From Amycolatopsis nigrescens CSC17Ta-90 (lineage in GTDB: Bacteria > Actinomycetota > Actinomycetes > Mycobacteriales > Pseudonocardiaceae): 64,000 nucleotides of DNA. The notes below the pieces were generated by a model. The model had not been told where the DNA came from. It did no database searches and saw only the letters and a program-made list of their open reading frames with translations. Shown here in pieces: positions 25,295 through 35,606 of this stretch. The stretch is from assembly GCF_000384315.1 (NCBI RefSeq), contig NZ_ARVW01000001.1, positions 2,117,746 through 2,181,745 on the forward strand. Direction: 5' to 3'. The translations under genes and the position numbers were made by a program. Position 1 is the first letter of the stretch. The number at the start of each line of letters is the position of its first letter.

Positions 25295-26392
25295 ATGCGA
25301 GCCAATATGTGGTCGCCCATCGTGTCCATGCCTCCTGACATCCGAACCGATCCCGCCATCGTCGCCGCAGGCGCCGAGCACCCGACGGTCCTGGCCAGCT
25401 GGACCGCCCTCGTGGTGCGCGCCCTGGACCAAGCCGGGTTCGATGGCGCCACGATGGCCGCGCAGGCCGGTATCGACCCCGCGGTGTTCGAGCAGCCCGG
25501 ACGTCGGATCCCGCTGTCGGCCACCACGATCCTGTGGGAGCTCGCAGTCGATGCGACGGGTGACCCCACCTTCGGCCTCTCGGTCGCCCGCATGGTGCGG
25601 CCATCCACATTCGCTGGCCTAAGCATGGGCATGGTGACCAGCACAAGCCTGCACAACGCGTTCGAGCGACTGAATCGGTTCCAAGCGGTGGTGCTCGCTC
25701 CGTCGGGCAAGATGGATCTGATCACTGACGGTGACACGTACTCGTGGACAAACTCGTTCCCCGACCCGATTCCCGCGCCGAACACAACCGCGATGGAGGC
25801 CCTCGTCGCGTCGATCGTGCTGTGCGGCCGATACCTCGGCGGCCGATCGTTCGCGCCCAAGCGGGTGAGCCTGATGCGAGACGACCAGCATCGCGACGAC
25901 GTGCTCACCAAGTTCTTCGGCTGCCCGGTCACCTACGGGTCCGATGACTACCGCCTCGACTTCGACCTCGACGTGATGACGAAACCGCTCCAGACCGGGT
26001 CGCCAGAACTGGCGCGGACCGCCGACGAACTGGCTACTGCCATGGTCCGCCGACTGCCGTCGTCGACTGGACTGGTCAACAGGGTGCGGGCGCTGACCCT
26101 CGGCCTCGACGCGGACGGCCAGGCCGACAAGACCACCATCGCCGCAGCGCTGGCGATGAGTCCGCGGACGCTGCATCGACGCCTGTCTGACGAGGGCACC
26201 ACGCTGGTGCAGGTCATGACCGAGGTACGCCGAGACCGAGCGTCTGAACTGCTGGCGGCCGGGTCGCACACCGTCGCCGAAGTCGCCCACCAGGTTGGCT
26301 TTCAGGACCCGTCCTCGTTCCGCCGGGCGTTCAAGAGGTGGACCGGCCGAACGCCGGCACAGTTCACCGCCGACGTCGGTCAACCATCCTGA
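25295..26392 (+). CDS. AraC-family regulator with N-terminal arabinose-binding-like domain
   Basis: The 365-residue protein has an N-terminal ligand-binding domain of the OruR/ArgR type (GFDGATMAAQAGIDPAVFEQ, RIPLSATTILWELAV, DPTFGLSVARMV) and a C-terminal double HTH (LAMSPRTLHRRLSDEGT, VAEVAHQVGFQDPSSFRRAF, RWTGRTPAQF). It probably activates the divergent secreted hydrolase gene. The ATG at 25295 has only a weak AGGG upstream; a second in-frame ATG follows at 25307. Confidence 0.87.
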   Translation: MRANMWSPIVSMPPDIRTDPAIVAAGAEHPTVLASWTALVVRALDQAGFDGATMAAQAGIDPAVFEQPGRRIPLSATTILWELAVDATGDPTFGLSVARMVRPSTFAGLSMGMVTSTSLHNAFERLNRFQAVVLAPSGKMDLITDGDTYSWTNSFPDPIPAPNTTAMEALVASIVLCGRYLGGRSFAPKRVSLMRDDQHRDDVLTKFFGCPVTYGSDDYRLDFDLDVMTKPLQTGSPELARTADELATAMVRRLPSSTGLVNRVRALTLGLDADGQADKTTIAAALAMSPRTLHRRLSDEGTTLVQVMTEVRRDRASELLAAGSHTVAEVAHQVGFQDPSSFRRAFKRWTGRTPAQFTADVGQPS

Positions 26393-26619
26393 CCAGGGCG
26401 ACACGTAGCAGGGATAGCCCGAATGCGCGAAGCGGATCGTGGCCAGAGTGGCAAAAAATCGTGTTCACGGATCACTTCTGGTGACGCCTGACGCACGCTT
26501 TGTTTGACCAGCTCGCGACATACCAAGTAATAGCTCCCGTTTCGCAGTCCTAAAAGGACAGACGGGGTCGCGGATGTGCCCTGGTCGCCGGGTCCCGTTG
26601 CCAGGGGCGGGGCGATGCC

Positions 26620-26785
26620 GCTACCACCTCCTGCATACCATGACCGGACCAGGTGACGGATGAGGGAATCCGACGAGAATTCGGAGCGGTCGCGCCACTG
26701 TGACCGGTCGCCGGCAGGCGTCCGGGAGCCAGGCCCCTCCCGTCACGCCCTGCCACCGGGCCGCGCAAGCCCGAGGAGGTCGCCA
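26620..26785 (+). promoter_or_regulatory. Cobalamin riboswitch
   Basis: The conserved core of AdoCbl riboswitches is visible in order: GGTGACGG near 26652, GAGGGAATCCG near 26662, GAGCGGTCGCGCCACTGTGA at 26684-26703 and a B12-box-like GGGAGCCAGG at 26724-26733. The exact ends are uncertain. It precedes a BtuCDF-like transporter. The GAGGAGGT ribosome site at 26772-26780 lies just beyond the core, so translational control by sequestering this site is likely. Rest of the gap from 26393: nothing recognised. Confidence 0.9.
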
Positions 26786-26833
26786 GTGCTCTGTATCCCA
26801 GCGCCGTTCGCCCACGCCGCATTACCACGGTGA
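26786..26833 (+). CDS. 15-residue leader peptide coupled to btuC
   Basis: GTG 26786 follows an excellent GAGGAGGT site at about six bases and encodes VLCIPAPFAHAALPR before TGA. The TGA overlaps the btuC start as GTGA at 26830. BtuC has no ribosome site of its own, so its translation probably depends on this leader. The riboswitch would then act on the leader's ribosome site and, through coupling, on the transporter. This is an inference from layout; no homologue of the peptide is known to me. Confidence 0.6.
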   Translation: MLCIPAPFAHAALPR

Positions 26834-27881
26834 CCGCGGTCTGCCGGAGCGCGCACCGAATCCGCACCCCGCTGGCCATCCTGCTGCTCGTCGCCGTGCT
26901 GCTGCCCAGCGTCGTGCTGTCCACCGCGTTCGGCGCCGAGTCGCTGCCCGCGGGGGTGGTCGCCGACGCGCTGACCCACCGGCTGACCGGGGGCGGGCAG
27001 GCCGACCTCGCGTACGACACCATCGTCTGGCAGCTGCGGGTGCCCCGCGCGCTGCTGGCCGTGGTGGTCGGCGCCGGGCTGGCCATCGCCGGCACCGGGA
27101 TGCAGACGCTGGTGCGCAACCCGCTCGCCGATCCCTACCTGCTGGGCGTGTCCTCCGGCGCCAGCGTCGGCGCGACGGCGGTGATCACCTCGGGACTGTT
27201 CGCCGGCGCCGGGATGTGGGCGCTGTCCGCGGGGGCGCTCACCGGCGCGCTCGCCGCGTCCGTGCTGGTGTTCGCCATCGCCACCGCGCAGGGCGGGCTG
27301 ACCCCGTTGCGGCTGGTGCTCACCGGCACCGTGCTCGGCTCGGCCTTCTCCGCGGTGGCGAGCTATCTGGTGTTCCGCAGCCCGGACCCGGCCGCGGCGC
27401 AGTCCGTGTTGTTCTGGTTGCTCGGCAGCCTGGCCGGGGCGGGCTGGGACCAGCTCGCGCTGCCGTCGGTCACCGTGCTGGCCGTCGGCGCCGCGATGCT
27501 CGCCGGCAGCGGCTGGCTGGACGCGCTCGCCACCGGCCAGGACACCGCGGCCGCGCTCGGGGTGCCGGTGCGCGCGGTGCGGACCGCGGTGTTCGTGCTG
27601 CTCGCGGTCCTGGTCGGCGTGCTGGTCGCAGTGTCCGGCGGGATCGGTTTCGTCGGGCTGGTGGTGCCGCACGTGGCACGGCTGCTGGTCGGCGCCCGTC
27701 ATCGCGCGATGCTGCCGGTGACGGCCTTGTGCGGCGGGCTTTTCCTGCTGTGGGTCGACGTGGCCACCCGGGTGCTGGTGCGGCCGACGGAGGTCCCGCT
27801 CAGCGTGGTGTCCGGACTGATCGGGGCGCCGATTTTCCTGGTGCTGCTCGGCCGCCGCCGCTACCGCTTCGGGGGTGAGTC

Positions 27882-27885
<4 letters not shown>
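26830..27885 (+). CDS. btuC: BtuC/FecCD-type ABC permease (cobalamin uptake)
   Basis: A 351-residue permease of the FecCD/BtuC family with about 10 membrane segments. Typical motifs: VWQLRVPRALLAVVVGAGLA near residue 68, GTGMQTLVRNPLADPYLLGV near 94, FVGLVVPHVARLLVG near 277. The upstream cobalamin riboswitch makes corrinoid import the best assignment; similar actinobacterial operons are sometimes auto-named F420-0 transporters. The start overlaps the leader peptide stop, and the stop overlaps the ATPase start (ATGA). Confidence 0.87.
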
Positions 27886-28675
<790 letters not shown>

Positions 28676-28700
<25 letters not shown>

Positions 28701-29716
28701 CCGCCATCGCCATGACGGCAACGCTCACCGCCTGCGGATCCGGTGACGGCACGGCACCGGCCGGGGCGACCGTCACCATCACCAACTGCGGCGCGCCCGC
28801 GCAGTTCCCCGCGCCGGCGCAACGGCTGTTCGTCAACGACGGCAACCTGATCTCGATGACGCTGGCACTGCAGGCACAGGACAAGGTGGTCGCGGTGTCC
28901 AGCCTGCAGCGCGACGCGGATACCCTGCGGCGGCACTACGGCACTGTGGTGGACGCGCTGAAGGTGGTCGCACCGGAGTACCCGTCGCGGGAGACCGTGC
29001 TCGCCCAGCGGCCGGACGTGATGCTCGCCGGCTGGAACTACGGCTACGGCGAGGAAACCCGCGTCACCCCGGATTCCCTTCGCGCGCAAGGTATCGCGCC
29101 GTACGTGCTGACCGAAAGCTGCCGCCAGGAGAACGGGCAGTCCGCACGCGGGATCGTCGAACCGTGGCAGGCGCTGCGCGAGGATCTGCGCAACCTCGGC
29201 ACCATCACCGGCCACACCGAGCAGGCGCGGACCGTCACCGCCGACTTGGACCAGCGGCTGGCGGCGCTGCGGGCCGCCCCACGCCCGGCGACGGCGCCGA
29301 CGGTCTTCCTTTTCGACAGCGCGAGCGACACGGTGTACTCCAGCGGACGCTTCGGCGCACCGCAGGCGATAATCTCTGACGCTGGCGGCCACAACGCGCT
29401 CGAGGACGTCGAAGACACCTGGACGAAGGTGTCCTGGGAGCGAGTCGCCGCCGCCAGGCCCGACGCGTTCGTTTTCGTCGACTACCCGCCGCAGTCCTTC
29501 CAGGACAAGGTCGCCCAACTCAAGTCCCGCGCGGGCATTAACGAGCTGCCCGCGGTCACCGCCGGCCGTTTCCTCAACCTGCCCTATGCACTGTGGACCT
29601 CCGGACCACTCAACATCGACGCGGCGGAACAGGTCCGAAAAGCACTGGAAGGCTGGGGCCTGGTGCCCACCTCGGCAATCACGCCGCGATTCCACGATCA
29701 GATCACCGGCGGCTAG
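28676..29716 (+). CDS. btuF: BtuF-like substrate-binding lipoprotein
   Basis: GTG 28676 lies in the 3' end of the ATPase gene with GAGGA upstream. The 346-residue protein has a lipoprotein signal (MRRRIHT, a hydrophobic stretch, lipobox LTAC with Cys20). The mature part has the class III binding-protein layout: NDGNLISMTLALQAQDKVVA, RETVLAQRPDVMLAGWNYG, and a C-lobe with FLFDSASDTVYSSGRFGAPQ and VAAARPDAFVFVDYPPQ. Anchored outside the membrane, it would capture corrinoids for BtuCD. The ligand is inferred from the riboswitch. Confidence 0.85.
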
Positions 29717-29917
29717 CCACACACCGAATTCCGGTACCGGCGTACGGACCTTTCGTGAATACACCAGCTAGTTGATTGGGGGCGCGCGACCGGATCTGAA
29801 GTGGACGTTCTGGTCGGGTGGATGAAGACCGCGCGGAATCCGCAGCGGAGGCGAAGGGCTCCGGGCATGACCCGTCCGCCAGTCCCAGTTGGTGGCGATC
29901 CCGGCGCTTGCTGAAGG

Positions 29918-31042
29918 TTACGGCTGGTGGAACCTGACCTCCGGGTACTGCGCTGATGGTCTGTCCAGCAGCGGCTCGTTCCGTCCGCGTAGATGCCTGT
30001 CGACGAGGGCGGTGATGTAAGCGCGGATGATGGCGTCGCACCGTTCGCCGTCGAGGTCTTGGATCGGGATGTCGAATTGTTCGGCCAACGGCGCCATGTC
30101 GGTGAAGGAGAGGTGCTCCACGCTGTCGACACTCAGCCATCGTTTCCAGCCGGTCAGTTCGCTCCAGGTCTCGTCCCAGGTCGGGTCGAGTCCGCCGGGC
30201 ACGTGACTGGGCTTGCCCAGCATCAGCATCGGCCGGTTGACGGGTGTGTCGTTGGGGTAGCGGAAGTTGCCGTCCATGTTGACCGCCGCCTTGATGCGCC
30301 GATCCGACAGCATGGCCGGGATCGTGCTGTAGCCGCCTGCGGAGTGACCGACCATGGCGATGCGGTCCGTGTCGATCAGATCCCCATACCGCCATGCCTT
30401 GGATCTTTCGGTGAGCTGGTCGAGCACAAAGGACACGTCCGCGGCACGGACGGCCCCGACCTTGGCATGATCGCGGTTTGCGCATGTTACGCAGCTGGTG
30501 GTGTGCCCGTCCGGGAACGTGATGCCGTCCGCCTCGTAGTTGTGGCCGATCCCGGCGACGATGTAGCCGCGGCTGGCCAGCTCTTCGGCGAGCCCGCTGA
30601 GCGTTGCGCGAGGCAGGCCGAAGCCCGGGGAGAGCAGGACCAGAGGACGCTTGGCATGGGTTCGTACGGGTTTGGCGCCGACGGTGGCGTGGGTGACCAC
30701 GGTGCTCAGCACATCCGACGGCACGGGAATGTCGTTGGCCTCGAGATACATCGTGGACTCGGCGGCGGTCATGTACCTCGAGGGCGTGTCTGAGGGCTTC
30801 CTGGCCGGATACCAGAGGGAGACCATCAGTTCCCGGTGTTCGTCGGGCACCCACGGGTCAGCACGCTTGTGGTCCTCGAGATGTAGCGTGGCCATGCCGA
30901 TCGGATGGTCGCCGCCAGGCGCGGGCAGTCGCAGGGTGACCGAGGGCGACGGTGTCGGCACCGCGTCCGCCCGGGCGGGCGCGGTGAACAAGGCGCCGGC
31001 CAAGACCGCTGTCATGACACCGGCCAGTGATCTGTGTTTCAT
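29918..31042 (-). CDS. Secreted alpha/beta hydrolase, PAF-acetylhydrolase-like
   Basis: The ATG has AGGGAGAG upstream. The 374-residue protein carries a signal peptide ending ARADA near residue 26. Motifs match bacterial PAF-acetylhydrolase-like or dienelactone-type hydrolases: ELMVSLWYPA, PLVLLSPGFG, nucleophile elbow VGHSAGGYS (Ser234), acid in VNMDGNF, and a late His in VEHLSFTDM. Probable role: extracellular esterase or lipase. It is 28 bases downstream of an ABC permease gene on the same strand and may be part of that operon. Confidence 0.82.
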   Translation of the reverse strand: MKHRSLAGVMTAVLAGALFTAPARADAVPTPSPSVTLRLPAPGGDHPIGMATLHLEDHKRADPWVPDEHRELMVSLWYPARKPSDTPSRYMTAAESTMYLEANDIPVPSDVLSTVVTHATVGAKPVRTHAKRPLVLLSPGFGLPRATLSGLAEELASRGYIVAGIGHNYEADGITFPDGHTTSCVTCANRDHAKVGAVRAADVSFVLDQLTERSKAWRYGDLIDTDRIAMVGHSAGGYSTIPAMLSDRRIKAAVNMDGNFRYPNDTPVNRPMLMLGKPSHVPGGLDPTWDETWSELTGWKRWLSVDSVEHLSFTDMAPLAEQFDIPIQDLDGERCDAIIRAYITALVDRHLRGRNEPLLDRPSAQYPEVRFHQP

Positions 31043-31070
31043 GAGTCTCTCCCTTGTCGTCCCGTCGGGG

Positions 31071-31913
31071 TTATTGGTCGCGTCGGTGCGGGCTGGTGAT
31101 GGCGAGGGCGGCCGCGGCGAGTGTCCACACCGCGTAGACGGTCCAGGCGCCGGTGGTGGTCCAGGGGAACTGGGTTGGGTTTGGGTGGGGTGTCACGAGT
31201 CGGAGCCAGGCGTGGTGGGGCGTGGCGTGCGCGGCGACTGCCGACCAGTAGCGTCCGTCGGAGAGCAAGAGAGGTACCAGGACGAGGAGCGCGGCAGAGG
31301 CGGTCATGGTGGCCGCGGTGCGTCGGATGACGGCGCCGAGCGCCATGCCGGTGAGCGCGCAGACCGGCGCGAGGAGGGCGGATGCCAGCACGACCCGCAC
31401 GGCGCCGGGGTGTGCGAGGGAGACGCCCAGGCCCCGACCGTTGAGGATCGCCTGGGTCAGGCCGAACGAGGCCGTCGCGACGAACGCGCCGAAGACGGTC
31501 GTGACCGCAGTGGCGACGGTTACTTTGGCGGCCATCACCGAGCGGCGGGCCGGCACGGCGGCGAGGGTCGGGCGGATGGTGCCGGTGCTGTATTCGCCGA
31601 TGATCGTGAGGGCGCCGAGGGTGCCGATGGCGAGCATCATGATCAGGGCGGAATTGGCGGTGAACGCTTCCAGCAGTGGAATTTCGTCCCGGACGAAGTC
31701 GGCCCGGCCGGCGGCGGTCTGCTGTTGCCAGTGGCTGTAGGTGTCGTAGGCGATGGCGGCGTTCAACCCGATGACGGCCAGAGCGGTGGTCCCGTAGGCG
31801 ATCCAGGTCGAGCGCAGGGACCGGAGCTTGATCCACTCCGCGGCGACCAGATCGCGGAAGCGGGCGCGGGGTTCGGTGGCGACGTCCGCCGGGGTGGTGT
31901 TGGTCGTGGTCAT
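31071..31913 (-). CDS. ABC-2 type permease
   Basis: A 280-residue integral membrane protein with about six segments. The cytoplasmic start RFRDLVAAEWIKLRSLRSTW and the loop IIGEYSTGTIRPTLAAVPAR are typical of ABC permeases paired with single-domain ATPases in actinomycetes. It overlaps the ATPase gene by four bases (ATGA). A paralogous pair lies at 46-48 kb. A divergent histidine kinase/response regulator pair next to it suggests signal-controlled export or peptide resistance. Confidence 0.85.
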   Translation of the reverse strand: MTTTNTTPADVATEPRARFRDLVAAEWIKLRSLRSTWIAYGTTALAVIGLNAAIAYDTYSHWQQQTAAGRADFVRDEIPLLEAFTANSALIMMLAIGTLGALTIIGEYSTGTIRPTLAAVPARRSVMAAKVTVATAVTTVFGAFVATASFGLTQAILNGRGLGVSLAHPGAVRVVLASALLAPVCALTGMALGAVIRRTAATMTASAALLVLVPLLLSDGRYWSAVAAHATPHHAWLRLVTPHPNPTQFPWTTTGAWTVYAVWTLAAAALAITSPHRRDQ

Positions 31914-32818
31914 CGGGGTTCTCCCGCGGGGTATTGGATGCTGTCGGCGGTGAGTTCCATGAACGCCTCTTCCAACGAGGCGGACTGGGTGTCGAGGCGG
32001 TGCAGCGGGATGCGGTGCTGCTGGGCGATCTCACTGACCCGGGGCGCGGTCAAGCCGGTCACGGTGAGCAGGTCGCCTTCGCTGTGGACCACCGCGCCTT
32101 CGGCAGCCAGCAGATCCCGCAGAACGGTCGCGGCGGGTGTGGCGACGGTGACGTTTCGCCGGGTACCGCGGGCCGAGAACCGCGCCAGGCTCTCGGCGGC
32201 GATCAGCTCGCCACGACCGATGACGACGAGTTGGTCGGCGGTGTGTGCCATCTCCGACATCAGATGGCTGGAGACGAACACGGTGCGGCCCTCGGCAGCC
32301 AGTCGCCGGAACAGGTCGCGCACCCATCTCACGCCCTCGGGATCCAGGCCGTTGAGCGGTTCGTCGAACAGCAGTACCGGTGGGTCACCGAGCAACGCAG
32401 CGGCGATACCCAGCCGCTGTTTCATGCCGAGGGAGAACCCGCCGACACGGCGGCGGGCAGCCGCGGCGAGACCAACCTCTCGCAGTACCTCCGCCACCCG
32501 GCGTCGCGGGATGCGGTTGCTACGTGCCAGGGCGGACAGCTGCGCCGTAGCGGTGTACCCGCCGTGCACATCCTGTGCGTCCAGGAGCGAACCGACGTGA
32601 CGCAGGCCGCGAGACCGGTCCCGGAAGGGGCGGCCGTCGACGGTGACCGTGCCGCTGGTGGGCGCGTGCAGGCCGAGGATCATGCGCAGCGTGGTGCTCT
32701 TGCCTGCGCCGTTGGGTCCGAGGAACCCGGTCACCTGACCGGGCCGCACGGTGAAGGTCAGGTTGTTGACGGCCGTGGCGCCGCCATAGCGCTTGGTGAG
32801 TTCGTTGACTTCGATCAC
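31910..32818 (-). CDS. ABC exporter ATPase
   Basis: A 302-residue ATPase from GTG 32818: Walker A GPNGAGKST near residue 38, signature FSLGMKQRLGIAAALLG, Walker B VLLFDEPLNGLDPEG and H-loop VFVSSHLMSEM. The 90-residue C-terminal extension is typical of DrrA/BcrA-type drug- or lantibiotic-resistance ATPases. It pairs with the following permease. The start codon is not preceded by a clear ribosome site. Confidence 0.9.
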   Translation of the reverse strand: MIEVNELTKRYGGATAVNNLTFTVRPGQVTGFLGPNGAGKSTTLRMILGLHAPTSGTVTVDGRPFRDRSRGLRHVGSLLDAQDVHGGYTATAQLSALARSNRIPRRRVAEVLREVGLAAAARRRVGGFSLGMKQRLGIAAALLGDPPVLLFDEPLNGLDPEGVRWVRDLFRRLAAEGRTVFVSSHLMSEMAHTADQLVVIGRGELIAAESLARFSARGTRRNVTVATPAATVLRDLLAAEGAVVHSEGDLLTVTGLTAPRVSEIAQQHRIPLHRLDTQSASLEEAFMELTADSIQYPAGEPR

Positions 32819-32950
32819 GGCGACAACGGTGCAGGTCAGTGGGCCCGCCCGTCGTCGGACCGTCGCTGACACTTCGCCGGGCCGGTGAAAGCCCTGGTTG
32901 TACAACCACGGACCGATGCCCCGGTCACGAGCACACCTTACGATCGCGAC

Positions 32951-34132
32951 ATGCCCGCCTCGCCCCGTCTGCCGCTGGTCAAGCGCATTCCGCCGGGCCT
33001 GTGGGCGGCGCTGGCGTGGTTCGCGGCGGCGGTGGCGCCGATCGTGGAGTACGTCGTGCTGCCGTCGCGGCACGAGTACTCGCTCAGCTATCCCAGCAAC
33101 GGCCTTGGCTCGTTCCAAGCCCGAGCGCTGCTCGTCCTCGCCGCCGCGCTGGCCCTGGCCGGCAGCGCACTGCTGCGCCGCAGCACGATGGCGGCGTACG
33201 TACTGGTGGTCGCCGCCACTGTCGTGTCCACACTGGCCTGGCGGCAGGACGGGATCCCGCCCATCCAGTTCCTGGCAACCGATTTCGCCCTCTGCTATGT
33301 CGCCGCCACCCGGCCCCGGCGCGGCTCGCTCCCCGCGGCGGCCGGGACGCTCGGCGTGCTCGCCGGTTACCTCATCATGCGGGGTGACGTCGGCAGCGCC
33401 CCCGAGGCGTACTTGGCTCTGACCGTGGTCATCGCCTGGCTCATCGGCAACTCGGTGTCCCAGGCCAGGGCCCACACCCGGCAACTGCACGATCAGGCCG
33501 CCGCGCAGGCGGTCACCGCCGAACGGTTGCGCATCGCCCGCGAGATGCACGACACGGTCGCCCACAGCATCGGCATCATCGCCCTGCAAGCCGGCGCCGC
33601 GGTCCGGGTCGCCGAGACCCAGCCAGCCCGGGCCCGTGAGGCGATGCGCACCGTGGAGAAGACAGGCCGCGACACCCTGTCCGGGCTGCAGCACCTGCTC
33701 GGCGCACTCCGCGAGACCGACCCCGCTCCGTTGCGACCGGCGGCCGGGCTGGCCGACGTCGAACGGCTCGCCTCGACGACCACGGTGTCGTCGCATGTCC
33801 ACGTGCAGGTCCGGTGGAAGGGCACACGCCGCCCGCTGCCCACAGACATCGACCTGGCGGCGTTCCGGATCATCCAGGAATCGGTAACCAACACAGTAAG
33901 ACACTCCGGCACCGACTCCTGCCAGGTGAGCATCGACTACCGCGCAGGCGAAATCGCCATCGAGATCCGCGACCACGGGAACGGCACCGGAGCCGGTGAC
34001 GGCACCGGCTACGGGCTGGCCGGCATGCGTGAGCGGGTCGCTCTGCTGCACGGTGACCTCACCGCCGGACCACATCCGGCGGCGGGCTTCCTGGTCACCG
34101 CCCGGCTGCCGATACCAGCGGAGGCCGGATGA
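32951..34132 (+). CDS. NarL/DesK-type sensor histidine kinase
   Basis: From ATG 32951 the protein has 393 residues; an in-frame GTG at 32885 is possible but the extra residues lack character. The N-terminal part has about five membrane segments with little extracellular sequence. The HisKA_3 box is RIAREMHDTVAHSIGIIA (phospho-His in EMHDT), and the ATPase domain has IQESVTNTVRHSG and GYGLAGMRERV. It is coupled by ATGA overlap to its response regulator and is divergent from the ABC exporter, which it probably controls. Confidence 0.88.
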   Translation: MPASPRLPLVKRIPPGLWAALAWFAAAVAPIVEYVVLPSRHEYSLSYPSNGLGSFQARALLVLAAALALAGSALLRRSTMAAYVLVVAATVVSTLAWRQDGIPPIQFLATDFALCYVAATRPRRGSLPAAAGTLGVLAGYLIMRGDVGSAPEAYLALTVVIAWLIGNSVSQARAHTRQLHDQAAAQAVTAERLRIAREMHDTVAHSIGIIALQAGAAVRVAETQPARAREAMRTVEKTGRDTLSGLQHLLGALRETDPAPLRPAAGLADVERLASTTTVSSHVHVQVRWKGTRRPLPTDIDLAAFRIIQESVTNTVRHSGTDSCQVSIDYRAGEIAIEIRDHGNGTGAGDGTGYGLAGMRERVALLHGDLTAGPHPAAGFLVTARLPIPAEAG

Positions 34133-34797
34133 CCATCCGCGTCGTGCTCGCCGACGACCAGCCCCTGGTCCGCACCGCACTGGACATGGTGATCACCGAC
34201 GCCACCGACGTCGAGGTCGTCGGCGAGGCCGCGGACGGCGCCGAAGCGGTCCGGCTGACCACGGAACTCGCCCCCGACGTCGTGGTGATGGACATCCGCA
34301 TGCCCGGCATGGACGGCATCGAGGCCACCCGACGAATCACCACAGGCACCGACGTCACCCGGGTAGTCGTTCTGACCACCTTCGACGACGACGAATACGT
34401 CTACGGCGCGCTCCACGCCGGCGCGTCCGGCTTCCTCGTCAAAGCCATGGCCCTGGACGACATCCTCACCGCGATACGCACCGTCGCCACCGGAGACGCC
34501 CTGATCGCACCCAACGTCACCCGCCGACTGATCACCGAATTCGTCAACCGTCCCACACCAACGCCCCCACCACAGGCACGACAGGCACAGCCCACCGGCA
34601 TCACCGACCGCGAACGCGAAGTGCTGACCCTGGTCGGCAAAGGCCTGTCCAACACCGAGATCGCCCACGAACTGTCCATCAGCGTCGCCACCGCCAAGAC
34701 CTACATGACCCGGCTGCTGGCCAAACTCCACGCCCGCGACCGCGTCCAACTCGTGATCCTCGCCTACGAAACGGGACTGGTGACAGCGCCTCAGTAG
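34129..34797 (+). CDS. NarL/FixJ-family response regulator
   Basis: A 222-residue regulator: receiver domain with acidic pocket LADDQ, phospho-acceptor Asp in DVVVMDIRMPGMDG near residue 57, Thr and Lys in VVLTTFDDDE and FLVKAM; C-terminal LuxR HTH in DREREVLTLVGKGLSNTEIA and ISVATAKTYMTRLLAKL. It forms a two-component pair with the overlapping kinase gene. Confidence 0.92.
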   Translation: MTIRVVLADDQPLVRTALDMVITDATDVEVVGEAADGAEAVRLTTELAPDVVVMDIRMPGMDGIEATRRITTGTDVTRVVVLTTFDDDEYVYGALHAGASGFLVKAMALDDILTAIRTVATGDALIAPNVTRRLITEFVNRPTPTPPPQARQAQPTGITDREREVLTLVGKGLSNTEIAHELSISVATAKTYMTRLLAKLHARDRVQLVILAYETGLVTAPQ

Positions 34798-35264
34798 GTG
34801 CCAACATTCACCGACATGGCCTACCCGAACACCTGAACGACGTCGGGATTTCACCGACATTCGACATCGGCACGGCCGGAGCCGCGCCCTCTCGTATCCC
34901 CTACACGATCATGCAACAGCGGAGCTAGTTTGAAGTGCTGTTCCCGCATCTGGCGTCGGTTCGCGTGGCGTCGGTCGACCTCGACGGTGATGTTGCGCGG
35001 CGGTGACGTTCGTCGAGCAGCTCCCCAGGTTAACCACACCGTTTTCCCGCCGCACCCGGTCGCTGACCGACGACTTTATCGGTGATCCGCGAGGCCGTGG
35101 CGGCGGTTCAGGTCGATGGCTTACTTTTCGCTGCATCTGCAGGACATCGCGACCGCGAGTATGAGGCGGGTCATCGGGCCTTTGCGAGGCGCCTCTCGCC
35201 TACGTGTCTCGGCGTCCTGGAACGCGAGGTGGGTCTTGGCCTCGCCGGGGACCTGGTGTGTTCG
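34798..35264. other. Gap of about 470 bp holding an ISL3 relic
   Basis: Apart from the transposase remnant at 34935-35082, this region shows no reading frame with a ribosome site and a recognisable product. A frame near 35080-35230 encodes GHRDREYEAGHRAFARRLS, which I cannot assign. Confidence 0.4.
34935..35082 (+). pseudogene. Fragments of an ISL3-family transposase
   Basis: GTG 34935 starts VLFPHLASVRVASVDLDGDV, the usual ISL3 transposase N-terminus, then a stop. In a shifted frame, from about 35006, comes TFVEQLPRLTTPFSRRTRSL, which in complete transposases follows the N-terminal zinc finger. The zinc-finger cysteines and the catalytic domain are absent. No terminal repeats were recognised. 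Confidence 0.65.
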
Positions 35265-35606
35265 TCATCGATTGGTCTTGGCGGGAACGCTTCTGGCGGT
35301 GGCTGTGCCCACGGCGATCCATTGGTCGAGTTGGTGCTCGGTGCGCAGGTCGTCGCCGTCGATGTGTAGCCAGCCCTGGATCGTTCGACCTTTCATCTCC
35401 ATCGGCTGCGCGTTGGTGGTCGCGAGGAGACGGTCGGCGCGTGCGGGATCGACCCGCACCATGAGGCCACCTTGGCTGCTTGCGGCCACTGCGATCTTGC
35501 CGGCGATGAGGAAGGCGAGTCCTCCGAACATCTTCTGTTCGGTCACCGGCGAGCTGTCCACCAGCAGCTCCCGGACGCGGTCGGCCAGGTGCATGTCGTA
35601 GGCCAT
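35265..35606 (-). CDS. TfoX N-terminal-domain protein
   Basis: ATG 35606 has GGAG seven bases upstream; the 113-residue protein holds the TfoX/Sxy N-terminal fold: AYDMHLADRVRELLV, VTEQKMFGGLAFLIAGKIAV and a final MKGRTIQGWLHIDGDDL. In proteobacteria TfoX controls competence; stand-alone N-domain proteins in actinomycetes have no assigned role. Its start overlaps the stop of the dehalogenase-like gene (TAATG), so it is the last gene of the HxlR operon. Confidence 0.82.
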   Translation of the reverse strand: MAYDMHLADRVRELLVDSSPVTEQKMFGGLAFLIAGKIAVAASSQGGLMVRVDPARADRLLATTNAQPMEMKGRTIQGWLHIDGDDLRTEHQLDQWIAVGTATARSVPAKTNR

